Shown here: piece after piece, positions 15,056 through 22,360 of the stretch
How positions within the stretch are numbered: the first letter of the stretch is position 1
How the letters are laid out: the number at the start of each line of letters is the position of its first letter
From: UBA1757 sp963617485
GTDB taxonomy: Bacteria > Bacteroidota > Bacteroidia > Bacteroidales > UBA1402
Direction of reading: 5' to 3'
DNA length: 64,000 nt
Assembly: GCA_963617485.1 (NCBI GenBank)
Contig: CAVEPA010000005.1
Span: 1-64,000, forward strand
The notes under the pieces: generated by a model
Told to the model about the DNA's origin: nothing
Databases searched by the model: none
Seen by the model: only the letters and a program-made list of their open reading frames with translations
Program-made: the position numbers and the translations under genes

Positions 15056-15073
15056 TTTTTGTTAAATATTTAT

Positions 15074-15104
15074 TTGGTTATTGATACAATCCGCATTATC
15101 TTTG
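15074..15104 (+). promoter_or_regulatory. Promoter for ssb
   Basis: TTG at 15074-15076 and TATCTTTG at 15097-15104 with 20-base spacing match the Bacteroidota consensus. The start codon is about 40 bp downstream. Confidence 0.75.
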
Positions 15105-15143
15105 GAGCGAAATTCATTTTATCCATTTTTAAACCTAATGCTT

Positions 15144-15584
15144 ATGATCAACAAAGTGATTTTAGTCGGAAACGTGGGCAAAGACCCCGAAATCCGTTAT
15201 GTAGAAAAGAATGTTCCCGTAGCCCGTTTTTCGTTGGCTACCAGTGAAAGAGCTTTTGTCAATGCCAAAGGCGTACAAGTGCCTGAACGCACCGAGTGGC
15301 ACAACATCGTGGTTTGGCGCAGCCTGGCCGAAGTAGTGGAAAAATATGTGCGCAAAGGCACCCAACTCTACATTGAAGGTAAAATAACCTACAACCAATG
15401 GGTCGACAAATCGAATGTCAGCCATAGTTCTACAGAAATCATCGCCGACACGCTGCAACTTTTGGGCAAACGCCCCGACGAAGAACCGGCCCCGCTCAAG
15501 ACCATCACCTACCAGGAAAGCAGCCCCGAAATGGACAACCTTCCTCTGGCCGGCAAGGACGATATCAACGATGAAGGCATCTGA
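15144..15584 (+). CDS. ssb: Single-stranded DNA-binding protein SSB with atypical C-terminus
   Basis: The OB fold is canonical: MINKVILVGNVGKDPEIRY at the start, FSLATSER, then RTEWHNIVVW and EKYVRKGTQLYIEGK. SSB coats single-stranded DNA during replication, repair and recombination. Length is about 146 residues; an ATG two codons earlier (15138) is an equally possible start. The C-terminal tail is short and ends MDNLPLAGKDDINDEGI instead of the usual DDLPF or DDIPF tip. A degenerate version (DNLPL) is visible but buried by ten extra residues. The 3' end overlaps or abuts the next gene, so the tail may have been extended by stop-codon loss. Confidence 0.93.
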   Translation: MINKVILVGNVGKDPEIRYVEKNVPVARFSLATSERAFVNAKGVQVPERTEWHNIVVWRSLAEVVEKYVRKGTQLYIEGKITYNQWVDKSNVSHSSTEIIADTLQLLGKRPDEEPAPLKTITYQESSPEMDNLPLAGKDDINDEGI

Positions 15585-16230
15585 AATGGACGGCCTGCGC
15601 ATTGAGCGGTACGATAAATGCCAATTGGCGCTATGCCGCTTGCCGGCAAGGTCCGAAGACCTTGCCGGCAAGATTGGCAGGCACTGTGGCTACACCCTGC
15701 TCTGCCCCTACACCAACGAAAAACGACGTCAGGAGTTTTTTGCCTGCCGATGGGCCGCCCAGGCCCTGGGCATAGCGCCTGCCGCTATCAGCAAGCACCC
15801 CAGTGGCCGCCCCGTCCTGCCCCAAGGCCAAGGATTTATCAGTGTTTCTCATGGTGCCGACCGAGCCTGCGTACTCTACAGCAAGCATGAGCCACATCTG
15901 GGAGTGGATATCGAAAAAATCAGTGCACGAGTTCTAAAAGTAGCGCCGCGTTTCCTAAGCACAGCAGAATGGCGGCATCTGCAAACACACTTTAGCGCCC
16001 CGGAGGAACTGCAACAGGCAGCCACCTTGTATTGGACAGCCAAGGAAGCCTTGTTCAAAGCTGTCCATCAAGACAAAATCGATTATCAACAAGATTTCAG
16101 TCTGACACTTATCGACAGTCTGCAAAAAGAAGGCACGTTGCAAGGAGGTTGTCAGCAACAGCCACAGACCTATATTTTACATTATCGTTTCGAAGAAGAC
16201 TATTGCCTCAGCATCTGCCTGCCCGAATGA
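15571..16230 (+). CDS. 4'-phosphopantetheinyl transferase superfamily protein (Sfp-type)
   Basis: The enzyme moves phosphopantetheine from CoA to a serine of acyl- or peptidyl-carrier proteins. Across ~219 residues the family motifs are visible: SVSHGADRACV, GVDIEKI with the Mg-binding aspartate, and WTAKEALFK with the Glu and Lys of the W-x-x-KE-x-x-K signature. The two-lobed length suits the Sfp class rather than the short AcpS class. Start choice is between ATG 15571, overlapping ssb by 14 bp, and ATG 15586, one base after the ssb stop. Early in the gene, 15639-15672 forms a perfect 15-bp hairpin, which is odd for coding sequence. No carrier protein is in the window. Confidence 0.85.
   Translation: MKASEMDGLRIERYDKCQLALCRLPARSEDLAGKIGRHCGYTLLCPYTNEKRRQEFFACRWAAQALGIAPAAISKHPSGRPVLPQGQGFISVSHGADRACVLYSKHEPHLGVDIEKISARVLKVAPRFLSTAEWRHLQTHFSAPEELQQAATLYWTAKEALFKAVHQDKIDYQQDFSLTLIDSLQKEGTLQGGCQQQPQTYILHYRFEEDYCLSICLPE
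15639..15672. repeat. Perfect 34-bp hairpin inside the phosphopantetheinyl transferase gene
   Basis: CTTGCCGGCAAGGTC (15639-15653) and its exact reverse complement (15658-15672) flank CGAA. Each arm also contains the 12-bp self-palindrome CTTGCCGGCAAG. In frame it encodes the repeated-looking LPARSEDLAGK. This looks like a small palindromic element inserted in frame. Confidence 0.85.
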
Positions 16231-16242
16231 GGGAATCTACTG

Positions 16243-17250
16243 TCAACGCCTATTCTTGAGCATAATCCAGATAATGACCGGCGCACCTATGAGTGCCGTC
16301 ACTGAATTGATGGGGAAGCTCGCATGAAACAACGGCAGTTGAGAAACGATGTCACAGAGCAACAACAGACAGGAGCCACAAAGCATACATACCGGCAACA
16401 GCCGGCGGTGCGACCAGTCGCGCACCAAACCACGGGCCAAATGGGGCACCGTAATGCCGATAAAGGAAATGGGGCCGGCAAAAGCGGTTATACTGCCGCT
16501 GAGTATCGCTGTACAGAAAATCAGCACAAAACGTATACGCGGAATGGATACACCCAAAGTCTGGGCATAGGACTCACCCAAAAGCAGGATATCCATTTCC
16601 TTGGCCAAAGAAAAACTCACTGCAATACCCACCACAAACAGCAGTGCCAGCACCGGCATCATCTGCCACGAAACCGAACTCAAACTGCCAAAGGTCCAGA
16701 AGACAAAGAGTTTCAAGGATTCGGCATTGGTCATGCTCTGCAGCAGACTCACCACCGAAGAGGCTATGTAGCCCAGCATCATACCCACAATAAGCAAGGA
16801 AACGATGTCGGGCATACGGCGCGAAATGAACAGTATCAGCAGCAACACCAGCAGAGCGCCGGCAATGGCGGCCACCACCAGCGACCACGAACCTAGAGCG
16901 AAAAAGGAAGTACCACCTATGGAACCCAACATCACCAGCAACGCCACACCCAAACTGGCTCCCGAATTCACGCCCAACACATCGGGGCCGGCCAAGGGAT
17001 TGCGAAACATGGTCTGCATCATCAAGCCGGAAACCGACAAGGCTGCGCCCGCCATAATAGCCGTCAAGGCTTTGGGCAGACGGAAATCCAATACGATATC
17101 ATGATAGACAGAGGCCTCGGTGGCCTGGCCAAAAAGAGCAGCCCAGACATCAGCAAAAGGAATACCGATACTGCCTATACACAAGTCGGCCACCAGCAAG
17201 GCGACAAACAGGCATATCAACAAAGCCAAGCTACTACCGAAATGTTTCAT
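16243..17250 (-). CDS. FecCD/BtuC-type ABC importer permease
   Basis: This 335-residue polytopic protein has about nine or ten membrane spans and the FecCD-family segments DFRLPKALTAIMAGAALSVSG near residues 50-70, NPLAGPDVLGVNSGAS (about 84-99), and the late GPISFIGITVPHLAR with the cytoplasmic coupling helix. Such permeases pair with a periplasmic binding protein and an ATPase to import siderophores, haem or cobalamin. It starts 1 bp after the stop of the binding-protein gene, so they are coupled. No ATPase gene follows: the next gene is convergent, 12 bp away. The substrate is not determinable. Confidence 0.93.
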   Translation of the reverse strand: MKHFGSSLALLICLFVALLVADLCIGSIGIPFADVWAALFGQATEASVYHDIVLDFRLPKALTAIMAGAALSVSGLMMQTMFRNPLAGPDVLGVNSGASLGVALLVMLGSIGGTSFFALGSWSLVVAAIAGALLVLLLILFISRRMPDIVSLLIVGMMLGYIASSVVSLLQSMTNAESLKLFVFWTFGSLSSVSWQMMPVLALLFVVGIAVSFSLAKEMDILLLGESYAQTLGVSIPRIRFVLIFCTAILSGSITAFAGPISFIGITVPHLARGLVRDWSHRRLLPVCMLCGSCLLLLCDIVSQLPLFHASFPINSVTALIGAPVIIWIMLKNRR

Positions 17251-17251
17251 A

Positions 17252-18442
17252 TCAAGGCAAAGCTACTAAAAAATTCCAGTCTTGTTCAGGCAAAAGTTGC
17301 GGATGCAGCAACTTGACGAAATCTGCCAGCAGCCACTCGGGGCGCGCCACCCCACTCTCCCAAAAATCGTTGCCACCTTGAGATGTGGAGCGACGATTGT
17401 AGGCATAAACCTGCTTGTTGCGAAAGGCGTCGAACCAGCTATAGCGCGCATCTTTAGCCTCCAGCTGCTTAAGCGTAGAGGCATCGACTCCAACCCAAAT
17501 ATCGCTGTGGCCCATATCACGCAACACGCGTTCCAGGCTCAAGGCATGGCTGCCCTTGGTACTGTCGTTCTCGAAATAATAGGAAGCGCCTGCATCGCGG
17601 AAGAGCTGTGCCATATAGCTGCCGCCGCCGGGCACATACCAGGTACCACGAAAATTTTCACCGGCCAGAATGGTCTTTTTAGGAACAAGGCTGTCGGCGG
17701 CGGCCAGTTGCTTGAGGTTCGTGTAAGCTTCGACACTAGCCAGAAACAGGCTGTCTGCCATGACTTCCTCATCGAAGAAGACCGCCATAAAGCGCAGCCA
17801 TTCGGCCCGGCCCAAGAGTTCCTTTTCCATCCATTCGTTGTTTTCGACCACTGGCAGACCAGCTTGCTGCAGAAATTTCACCTTGGTGTCCACCTGCCCA
17901 TATCCGCTCCAGAACATGGCATCCAGCCCCAAGGAAATTGTCTTTTCGGCATTGATAGCGAAATTATCGCCCAAATCGGCCACCCGACCATCGGCTGCGG
18001 CCTGACGAATTTCCGATTGGTACACCATAGGCAAATTACAACAAGCGCCAACGCGCGTCAACAGTCCCAAACGGTCCATAAAACCCACATGCGTACACGA
18101 AGTCAGCGCCACTTTCTGCAAAGGAATCCGTATAGCCGGACCATCTTGCGGCAAATCGGCAGGCTTCTCACCATGGTAGAGATAATAGACCTGCTGCCCC
18201 GAGGTCCAGGGGCTCTTGACGCTGACCTTTTTGTATTGGGGAAAATAGGCTACTTGAAAACCCTGGGCATAGCGCAGGTTCATCACCGAATCGGCAGCAG
18301 TACGCTCAGTCTTGGCAGAAGGTTTTCCGGGCTTGCAGGCCGTTGCGACCAAACAGAGCAACAAGCAAGGCAAGGCGCAAAAAAAAAGGCGTCTTGTAAA
18401 AGACGCCCTCTGTGTGTGTTGAATATTATTCAGCATCTTCAT
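17252..18442 (-). CDS. ABC importer substrate-binding lipoprotein (FepB/BtuF class)
   Basis: The ~396-residue protein has a Arg-Arg-containing signal (FTRRLFFCALPCLLLCLVATAC) with a lipobox-like cysteine near residue 36, so it is a periplasmic lipoprotein. The mature part shows a class III binding-protein layout: LTSCTHVGFMDRLGLLTRV in the first lobe, ISLGLDAMFWSGYG in the centre, and a late WVGVDASTLKQL segment. It probably binds a metal chelate or corrinoid. Oddly, the secG terminator hairpin (18379-18407) lies inside its signal-peptide codons, and its start (18442, or 18436) overlaps the secG stop by up to 17 bp. The permease follows immediately. Confidence 0.85.
   Translation of the reverse strand: MKMLNNIQHTQRASFTRRLFFCALPCLLLCLVATACKPGKPSAKTERTAADSVMNLRYAQGFQVAYFPQYKKVSVKSPWTSGQQVYYLYHGEKPADLPQDGPAIRIPLQKVALTSCTHVGFMDRLGLLTRVGACCNLPMVYQSEIRQAAADGRVADLGDNFAINAEKTISLGLDAMFWSGYGQVDTKVKFLQQAGLPVVENNEWMEKELLGRAEWLRFMAVFFDEEVMADSLFLASVEAYTNLKQLAAADSLVPKKTILAGENFRGTWYVPGGGSYMAQLFRDAGASYYFENDSTKGSHALSLERVLRDMGHSDIWVGVDASTLKQLEAKDARYSWFDAFRNKQVYAYNRRSTSQGGNDFWESGVARPEWLLADFVKLLHPQLLPEQDWNFLVALP
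18379..18407 (-). terminator. Intrinsic terminator after secG, embedded in the next coding region
   Basis: On the minus strand GGCGTCTT/AAGACGCC (18407-18400 with 18395-18388) with a four-base loop is followed by nine T (18387-18379). It begins 19 bp after the secG stop. It falls within the codons for the signal peptide of the substrate-binding protein, so read-through is required to express that gene unless another promoter is used. Confidence 0.85.
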
Positions 18443-18752
18443 CGAAGTTGGGTGCGGTCAGGTTAGGATCCACAGCCACAGCATTCTCGATTTGTTCCTT
18501 CATGGCCGATTCCTTAGTACTGCTCTGTGACTTCGGAATAAAGGCTGTTGAAAGAACGCAGGCAACCAAAACAATGCCGGCCAGGGTCCAAGTGGCTTTT
18601 TCCAAGAAATCGGTGGTTTTACGCACACCCATAATCTGGTTGGAAGAAGCAAATCCCGATGCCAATCCACCGCCCTTGGAGTTCTGAACCAAAACAATCA
18701 AGACGAGAACCACCGAAACGATGAAGATTAAAATGGTAATTGCCAAGTACAT
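18426..18752 (-). CDS. secG: Preprotein translocase subunit SecG
   Basis: SecG assists SecYE and SecA in protein export across the inner membrane. The 108-residue protein has the two transmembrane helices of the family: ITILIFIVSVVLVLIVLVQN (about 5-24), then KGGGLASGFASSNQIMG, the conserved loop, then TWTLAGIVLVACVLST. The C-terminal ~45 residues are acidic and polar (ending FDEDAE), longer than in E. coli-type SecG but ordinary for the phylum. It starts 6 bp after the upstream 243-residue gene and ends just before a strong terminator. Confidence 0.95.
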   Translation of the reverse strand: MYLAITILIFIVSVVLVLIVLVQNSKGGGLASGFASSNQIMGVRKTTDFLEKATWTLAGIVLVACVLSTAFIPKSQSSTKESAMKEQIENAVAVDPNLTAPNFDEDAE

Positions 18753-18758
18753 AGTAAT

Positions 18759-19490
18759 TTATTTCTTTAAATGAGTTAATAATTTTTCCAAGAATCTGAT
18801 TTGGTCGGCAAAGTAAACACTTTTTTCTGGATTATTCAAGGACAAGGACTTTAATATTTCCAGTGCCCTTTCATATTTTTTCTGCTTAAGGTAAATTTTC
18901 ACCAAGGTCAGGGTCAAGGAATCACAAGGCAGGCTCTCCCAAGCGGAATTCACTTCCTGTTCCATCGAAACAATCTCATCGCAAGCTTGGGCAACATGCT
19001 CGGTATCAGACTCAGCGCTGGGTTGGATTTCCTCTTCGGGATGGTCGATAAACTCTTGTATCAGCGGCGAGTTGAAGGGCACTTCCGCTCCGTCACCGGC
19101 GGGCTCAGGCTCCAAACGATACCCGGCATACATCTTTTGCAGTGAAGCTAGCGCCTCTTCCTCGGAAGTGGCACCGGCATCTTCCGCCGACACGCCCAAG
19201 AAGCTGTCTATCAAATCGAAACCTTGACTATCAGTAGCATCCGAAGGCGCAGCCTTATCCAAACCGTGGATATAGGCATAGAGCTGCCGGCGGTCGGGAG
19301 CCGCCAAAGCCGTTTTGAACAAGCAGGCCTCGTACGACATATCCTTCTGGTCGTACAAAAGCTTCAGATACAACTCTTTAGCCGCAGCAAAGCAGGGATA
19401 GGTCTGCATCAGTTCCGACAGTTCGGCCAGCAGTCCGGCATCGGCCTGGGCAGGATGCTGCAAATACTGTATGAAGGTTTCGGAGTTCAT
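18759..19490 (-). CDS. Conserved 243-residue protein between lptE and secG, TPR-like C-terminus
   Basis: The protein has no signal peptide or membrane segment and is acidic. Its N-terminal part (FIQYLQHPAQADAGLLAELSEL, then CFAAAKELYLKLLY) and the C-terminal LVKIYLKQKKYERALEILKSLSLNNPEKSVYFADQIRFLEKL are helical and look like tetratricopeptide repeats. The middle (about 90-185) is acidic and probably disordered. Its start overlaps the lptE stop by one base and secG follows at 6 bp, so the three are translationally coupled. I recognise the gene order from other Bacteroidales but no function is established. An adaptor role at the envelope is inference. Confidence 0.85.
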   Translation of the reverse strand: MNSETFIQYLQHPAQADAGLLAELSELMQTYPCFAAAKELYLKLLYDQKDMSYEACLFKTALAAPDRRQLYAYIHGLDKAAPSDATDSQGFDLIDSFLGVSAEDAGATSEEEALASLQKMYAGYRLEPEPAGDGAEVPFNSPLIQEFIDHPEEEIQPSAESDTEHVAQACDEIVSMEQEVNSAWESLPCDSLTLTLVKIYLKQKKYERALEILKSLSLNNPEKSVYFADQIRFLEKLLTHLKK

Positions 19491-19996
19491 TACCAGTTGG
19501 CAACCGTCTTGTTGAAAATGCTTTCCGTTATTTCCTTCAGAATCTCTTCCAAGAGCGAATCCTGCACATCGTCAAGCATCTGCGTAGAAGGAAAGGTTTG
19601 GTAAGCCGAAAAGCGCTGCTCGAAATTCTCCTTCTCATTCTTGGTATTGACAAAGCGCACATTGATGGTGACGGTGAGCTTGGTTTCGGAAGAGTAACCG
19701 TCGGCCTGGGCAGCCAAAGGCGTCAGCTCGTAGCCCACAATCTCGCCTTCCACACGCAAATCGCCATCCTCGTTAAGCACCTTTAGCTTGGTCTGGCGCG
19801 TATACAAATCCTTAAGCGTTTCCACAAAAGTCTGAGCCAGAGGTGGATACACCAGCAAAGCCTGATTGGGAAAATCCGCTACCGATATCGATTTGGTCGT
19901 TGTATAGTCGATGGATGCTCCGTTGAATTTATAACTGATGGTGCAGGCGTTCAGAACGAGCATCAACAGCATGATAGCCAAGCATTTAGTCTTCAT
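19490..19996 (-). CDS. lptE: LPS-assembly lipoprotein LptE
   Basis: LptE plugs the LptD barrel that inserts lipopolysaccharide in the outer membrane. The 168-residue protein starts with MKTKCLAIMLLMLVLNACTIS, a lipoprotein signal with the lipid-accepting cysteine at about residue 18. It continues with the YKFNGASIDY and TTTKSISVADFPN segments typical of Bacteroidota LptE, followed by the amphipathic long helix region and a C-terminal helix. It begins 1 bp after the sigma-54 regulator stop and overlaps the next start. LptC (26787-27389) and an LptF/G permease (62570-63664) occur elsewhere in this window. Confidence 0.9.
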   Translation of the reverse strand: MKTKCLAIMLLMLVLNACTISYKFNGASIDYTTTKSISVADFPNQALLVYPPLAQTFVETLKDLYTRQTKLKVLNEDGDLRVEGEIVGYELTPLAAQADGYSSETKLTVTINVRFVNTKNEKENFEQRFSAYQTFPSTQMLDDVQDSLLEEILKEITESIFNKTVANW

Positions 19997-19997
19997 A

Positions 19998-21251
19998 TCA
20001 ATCGAGATGGTAGAGTTTGATTTTCCGATATAGGGTGCGCTCCGAGATATTCAATTCTTCGGCCGCATTCTTGCGACGTCCGCCATGACGTTCCAAAGCT
20101 TTGCGGATAGCGTCTTTCTCCATATCCTCCAAAGACATGGAAGCATCAACGTATTCAGCTTCAGCGTCCTTGACAGGCAGCGGAGCCACCTTGGCCGGCA
20201 CCGTTGAAAGCGGCGTATTCACCACAGGCGCAGGCGATACCGACACGGCTGGCGTTTCATCATAAATGGGATAGACCTGCGACACACGCGAGCTGTCCAC
20301 CGGATTGTTCTGCATCAAGTCGTTCACCAGCGCCTTAAGGTCACGCATATCCTTTTTCATGTCGAAAAGCACCTGATAGAGAATTTCGCGTTCACTGGAG
20401 AAACTGCGCTCGTTACTGTCGTGATGCGCCGCATCGCCGTAAAGCACCGGCATCGTATTAATGGAGGTATCGATGTATTCCTTGATGTCTTCGGCGGTGA
20501 TTTCCTGCTGTTTGGCCAGCACCGCTACCCTTTCGGCCAAATTCTTGAGCTCGCGGATATTGCCCGGCCACCGGTATTGCAGCAAGAGTTGCTTGGCCTC
20601 TTCGCTGAGCTTCACACTGGGCATACGATATTTTTCGGTTACCTCGCCCGTAAACTTGCGGAACAAGCGCAAAATGTCATCAGGGCGCTCGCGAAGTGGC
20701 GGTATGATAATAGAAATGGCATTCAGACGATAATACAAATCGGAGCGGAACAAGCCCTTGCGGATAGCCTCAGCCATATCTTGGTTGGTGGCGGCCACTA
20801 CGCGCACATTGGTCTTCATCACTTTGGATGCGCCTACACGGATAAATTCGCCCGATTCCAACACGCGCAACAGGCGTGCCTGCGTGGGCAAAGGAAGTTC
20901 GGCCACTTCGTCCAAGAAGATTGTGCCGCCATCGGCCACTTCGAAATAACCCTTGCGGTCGGCGATGGCACCGGTAAACGCACCCTTCTCGTGTCCGAAA
21001 AGTTCCGAATCGATGGTGCCTTCGGGGATGGCAGCGCAGTTGATGGGATAATAGGGACCGAACTTGCGCTGACTGTACTGATGGATGATATTGGGAAAGA
21101 ATTCCTTGCCCGTACCGCTCTCGCCCGTTACCAGCACGGAAAGGTCGGTGGGTGCTACCTGCACGGCTATGTCAATGGCACGGTTGAGTGCCGGCGTATC
21201 GCCGATAATCTGGAAGCGTTGCTTGATGGCTATAAGTTCTTCTTTGGTCAT
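19998..21251 (-). CDS. Sigma-54-dependent transcriptional activator without receiver domain
   Basis: This 417-residue protein is an AAA+ enhancer-binding protein. The Walker A GESGTGKE lies at 43-50, the sigma-54 contact loop GAFTGA at 90-95, and the Walker B GGTIFLDE at 108-115. An acidic/proline linker follows (about 270-370), and the Fis-type helix-turn-helix (RKNAAEELNISERTLYRKIKLY) ends the protein. The AAA domain starts within the first 20 residues, so there is no N-terminal response-regulator or PAS domain, and activation by phosphorylation is not expected. It is coupled to lptE downstream and lies 13 bp after pdxA. Targets are unknown. Confidence 0.93.
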   Translation of the reverse strand: MTKEELIAIKQRFQIIGDTPALNRAIDIAVQVAPTDLSVLVTGESGTGKEFFPNIIHQYSQRKFGPYYPINCAAIPEGTIDSELFGHEKGAFTGAIADRKGYFEVADGGTIFLDEVAELPLPTQARLLRVLESGEFIRVGASKVMKTNVRVVAATNQDMAEAIRKGLFRSDLYYRLNAISIIIPPLRERPDDILRLFRKFTGEVTEKYRMPSVKLSEEAKQLLLQYRWPGNIRELKNLAERVAVLAKQQEITAEDIKEYIDTSINTMPVLYGDAAHHDSNERSFSSEREILYQVLFDMKKDMRDLKALVNDLMQNNPVDSSRVSQVYPIYDETPAVSVSPAPVVNTPLSTVPAKVAPLPVKDAEAEYVDASMSLEDMEKDAIRKALERHGGRRKNAAEELNISERTLYRKIKLYHLD

Positions 21252-21264
21252 AGGACTACAAAGC

Positions 21265-22350
21265 TTATTCTTCGGGAACGGGAGGCAGATCGGCCAAATC
21301 GCCTACCTGCTCGATATGTTGACGGCGCAAAGGATGACGATACATTTCCTCATAACGCTCGCGATTGCGGAAAACGTCTATGGCCAGATAAATGGCCTCG
21401 CGCATGGAAGTTTCATCGGCACGCTGTTGGCCCACCAAATCGTAGGCTGTACCATGGGCGGGCGAAGTCCTGACAATAGGAAGTCCGGTGGTAAAATTGA
21501 CACCACGTCCCATACTCAAAGCCTTGAAAGGAATCAGGCCCTGGTCGTGGTACATAGCCAATACGCCATCGAAAAGCTGGTATTTGTCGCTGCCGAAGAA
21601 ACCATCGGCCGGATAGGGACCGTAGCAATAAATGCCTTCGCTTTGCAGCTGTTCTATCACCGGTTTGATAACCTCCTGCTCCTGCTTACCGATAAGGCCA
21701 TTGTCGCCGGCATGCGGATTCAGCGCCAGCACAGCGATGCGCGGCCTCTCGATGAGAAAATCGCCGATAAGGCTTTGGTTAAGCAGCTCGATTTTTTTGG
21801 TCAGCAGTTCGGGGGTCAGACGGGCGGCCACCTGGTCGATGGCGACATGACCCGTTGCGACGGCCACACGCATTTTGTCGCAAACCATCAGCATCAGACC
21901 TTGGCGACCTTCGGCAAACACTTGTTCGAGGTATTCCGTATGACCGGGAAAATGGAACATATCGGACTGAATGCTGGCCTTGTTGATAGGACCGGTCACC
22001 AGCACATCGATAAGGCCTTGCTTAAGGTCCGCGCAGGCTTTTTCGAGTGCTTGAAAAGCCGCCATACCGGCCGTTTTGGTAGCCTGGCCAAGATCAACTT
22101 TCACATCCTCGTCGTTGCAGTTGATGATGCTCACTCGTCCGTAAGCCGCATCTTCGGCCGTCGCCACCGTAGCGATGGGCAGGCTCAATTCCAGATTCTT
22201 TTTGTAATAGGCGGCCACCTTGGGCGAACCATAGAGCACAACGGCATGGGGTTCGTACACTTCGGGAATAGCCAGATTCTTGAGTATCACCTCGTAAGAG
22301 ATGCTGTTGATATCACCTTGTGTGATACCTATTTTCAATTTTTCTTTCAT
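21265..22350 (-). CDS. pdxA: 4-hydroxythreonine-4-phosphate dehydrogenase PdxA
   Basis: PdxA oxidises 4-phosphohydroxy-L-threonine in de novo pyridoxal-phosphate synthesis. Starting at MKEKLKIGITQGDINSISYE, the protein has 361 residues, the normal length. Family features are the GDINSI N-terminal segment, VTGPINKASI, FPGHTEYL with a metal-site histidine, VALNPHAGDNGL, and the late AMYHDQGLIPFKAL and TSPAHGTAYD segments, which contain the metal and substrate histidines and aspartates. A longer upstream reading enters the neighbouring DUF4837 gene and is rejected. It sits 10 bp after that gene. Confidence 0.95.
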   Translation of the reverse strand: MKEKLKIGITQGDINSISYEVILKNLAIPEVYEPHAVVLYGSPKVAAYYKKNLELSLPIATVATAEDAAYGRVSIINCNDEDVKVDLGQATKTAGMAAFQALEKACADLKQGLIDVLVTGPINKASIQSDMFHFPGHTEYLEQVFAEGRQGLMLMVCDKMRVAVATGHVAIDQVAARLTPELLTKKIELLNQSLIGDFLIERPRIAVLALNPHAGDNGLIGKQEQEVIKPVIEQLQSEGIYCYGPYPADGFFGSDKYQLFDGVLAMYHDQGLIPFKALSMGRGVNFTTGLPIVRTSPAHGTAYDLVGQQRADETSMREAIYLAIDVFRNRERYEEMYRHPLRRQHIEQVGDLADLPPVPEE

Positions 22351-22360
22351 CGGATGGGAT

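Noticed and set aside
15415..15570. Upstream extension of the phosphopantetheinyl transferase into ssb
   Set aside because: It would overlap most of the ssb 3' half in another frame; the ATGs at 15571 and 15586 are sufficient.
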